Shown here: one piece after another, positions 5,249 to 5,528 of the stretch
How the letters are laid out: each line of letters begins with the position of its first letter
How positions within the stretch are numbered: position 1 is the first letter of the stretch
NCBI GenBank assembly: GCA_964514395.1
Contig: CAZEQK010000088.1
Coordinates: 1 to 5,528 of the forward strand
DNA length: 5,528 nt
DNA from: CAZEQK01 sp964514395
GTDB taxonomy: Bacteria; Bacillota; Bacilli; Tepidibacillales; Tepidibacillaceae
Reading direction: 5' to 3'
Made by a program: the position numbers and the translations under genes
The notes under the pieces: model-generated
Told to the model about the DNA's origin: nothing
The model's input: only the letters and a program-made list of their open reading frames with translations
Databases searched by the model: none

Positions 5249-5460
5249 CACTTAACAATGTATACCCACGTCGGAGTAGCAAGGAAGTAACTCAATTTGA
5301 AGTGCACCTCAATCGCAAGAAGTGTTTCATAGAAGAAGAGTCAGTGACAATCCCTTTTGCTAACCGAGCCGGCATCCCTAAGCCTAAGATAAGCATTTCT
5401 AAGGCTCGAACTTCACCTGTAAGCTCAAGGGCGTCGGGGATACGGTACGTTATAAGAAAT
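5249..5460 (+). repeat. intact attC-like repeat E (empty target site of the IS110 element)
   Basis: This is an uninterrupted relative of B+C. Left boxes: ACTTAAC 5250-5256, 3 nt, GTATACCC 5260-5267. Right boxes: GGGGATAC 5436-5443, 5 nt, GTTATAA 5449-5455. The 8-nt boxes pair at 7 of 8 positions. The spacing equals that of repeat D. Near the middle it reads taaccgAGccggcat (core AG 5367-5368), the sequence addressed by the bridge RNA guides. A hairpin lies at 5381-5408, equivalent to that in C. Confidence 0.85.
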
Positions 5461-5528
5461 CCCCGTGAAACCCAAAAAAATCAAAAAAGGGGAGTACTCC
5501 TATTAGATATAAACTACTTGTTATATTA
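5461..5528. other. gene-free right edge, probable start of the next cassette
   Basis: No ORF is seen. If the cassette model holds, the next cassette starts at 5450 with TTATAAGAAAT. A perfect 10-bp palindrome ggagtactcc lies at 5491-5500; on the minus strand T-runs follow it, so it could weakly end transcription arriving from the right. Confidence 0.3.

Larger units (their letters stand above)
4154..5449 (+). mobile_element. putative integron-like cassette 4 (AraC regulator + repeat E)
   Basis: It runs from just after G4153 of repeat D to G5449 of repeat E. The 5' tail TTAAGTGA pairs exactly with the left box of E (TCACTTAA 5248-5255). E's own right tail (TTATAAG) does not pair with it. This is the pattern expected when each tail belongs to the following cassette. 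The first about 40 nt resemble the first about 40 nt of cassette 3. Confidence 0.45.

Noticed and set aside
799..5460. The repeats as a CRISPR array
   Set aside because: Repeats are 117-212 nt, diverged and separated by whole genes; there are no regular spacers.

Overview
The window looks like an accessory region of a low-GC Gram-positive chromosome, most likely Paenibacillus, Brevibacillus or a relative. The evidence is AT-rich codon use, strong AAGGAG-type ribosome binding sites, a YfjL-like membrane protein, and a GC-richer intergenic repeat whose 3' tail (gatacggaacgtta) I associate with Paenibacillaceae. The genus is an inference.

Layout: (1) 1-765, the end of a glycine-N-methyltransferase-like SAM methyltransferase. 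(2) 799-994, repeat A. (3) 1069-1545, a small lipoprotein of unknown function. (4) 1602-1717 and 3206-3300, the two halves of one repeat (B and C), split by an IS110-family insertion sequence at 1718-3205. Its transposase reads on the minus strand and has lost its N-terminus. (5) 3434-4039, a membrane-anchored protein. (6) 4047-4163, short repeat D. (7) 4289-5134, an AraC-family regulator with a GyrI-like ligand domain. (8) 5249-5460, repeat E, an uninterrupted relative of B+C. No gene is visible in 5461-5528.

Two observations stand out. First, all four non-IS genes read rightward, and each is followed by a repeat in the same orientation. D and E have unrelated interiors but the same end architecture: a 7-nt box, 3 nt, an 8-nt box, an interior, the complementary 8-nt box, 5 nt, then a G-TT box. 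This is how integron attC sites are built (R''-L''...L'-R'). In E the left box pairs with the tail of the preceding repeat rather than its own tail, as expected if the cut falls after the G and the tail belongs to the next cassette. I propose an integron-like cassette array. No integrase lies in the window.

Second, the IS110 element carries a readable bridge RNA in its long non-coding end. Two 9-nt guides flank a 5-bp tip stem and match the two sides of the repeat sequence in which the element sits, around a CT core. A third segment matches the element's own right end. Repeat E preserves the empty target site, so the insertion can be read to the base. The transposase lacks its first catalytic Asp, so this copy is probably inactive unless helped in trans.
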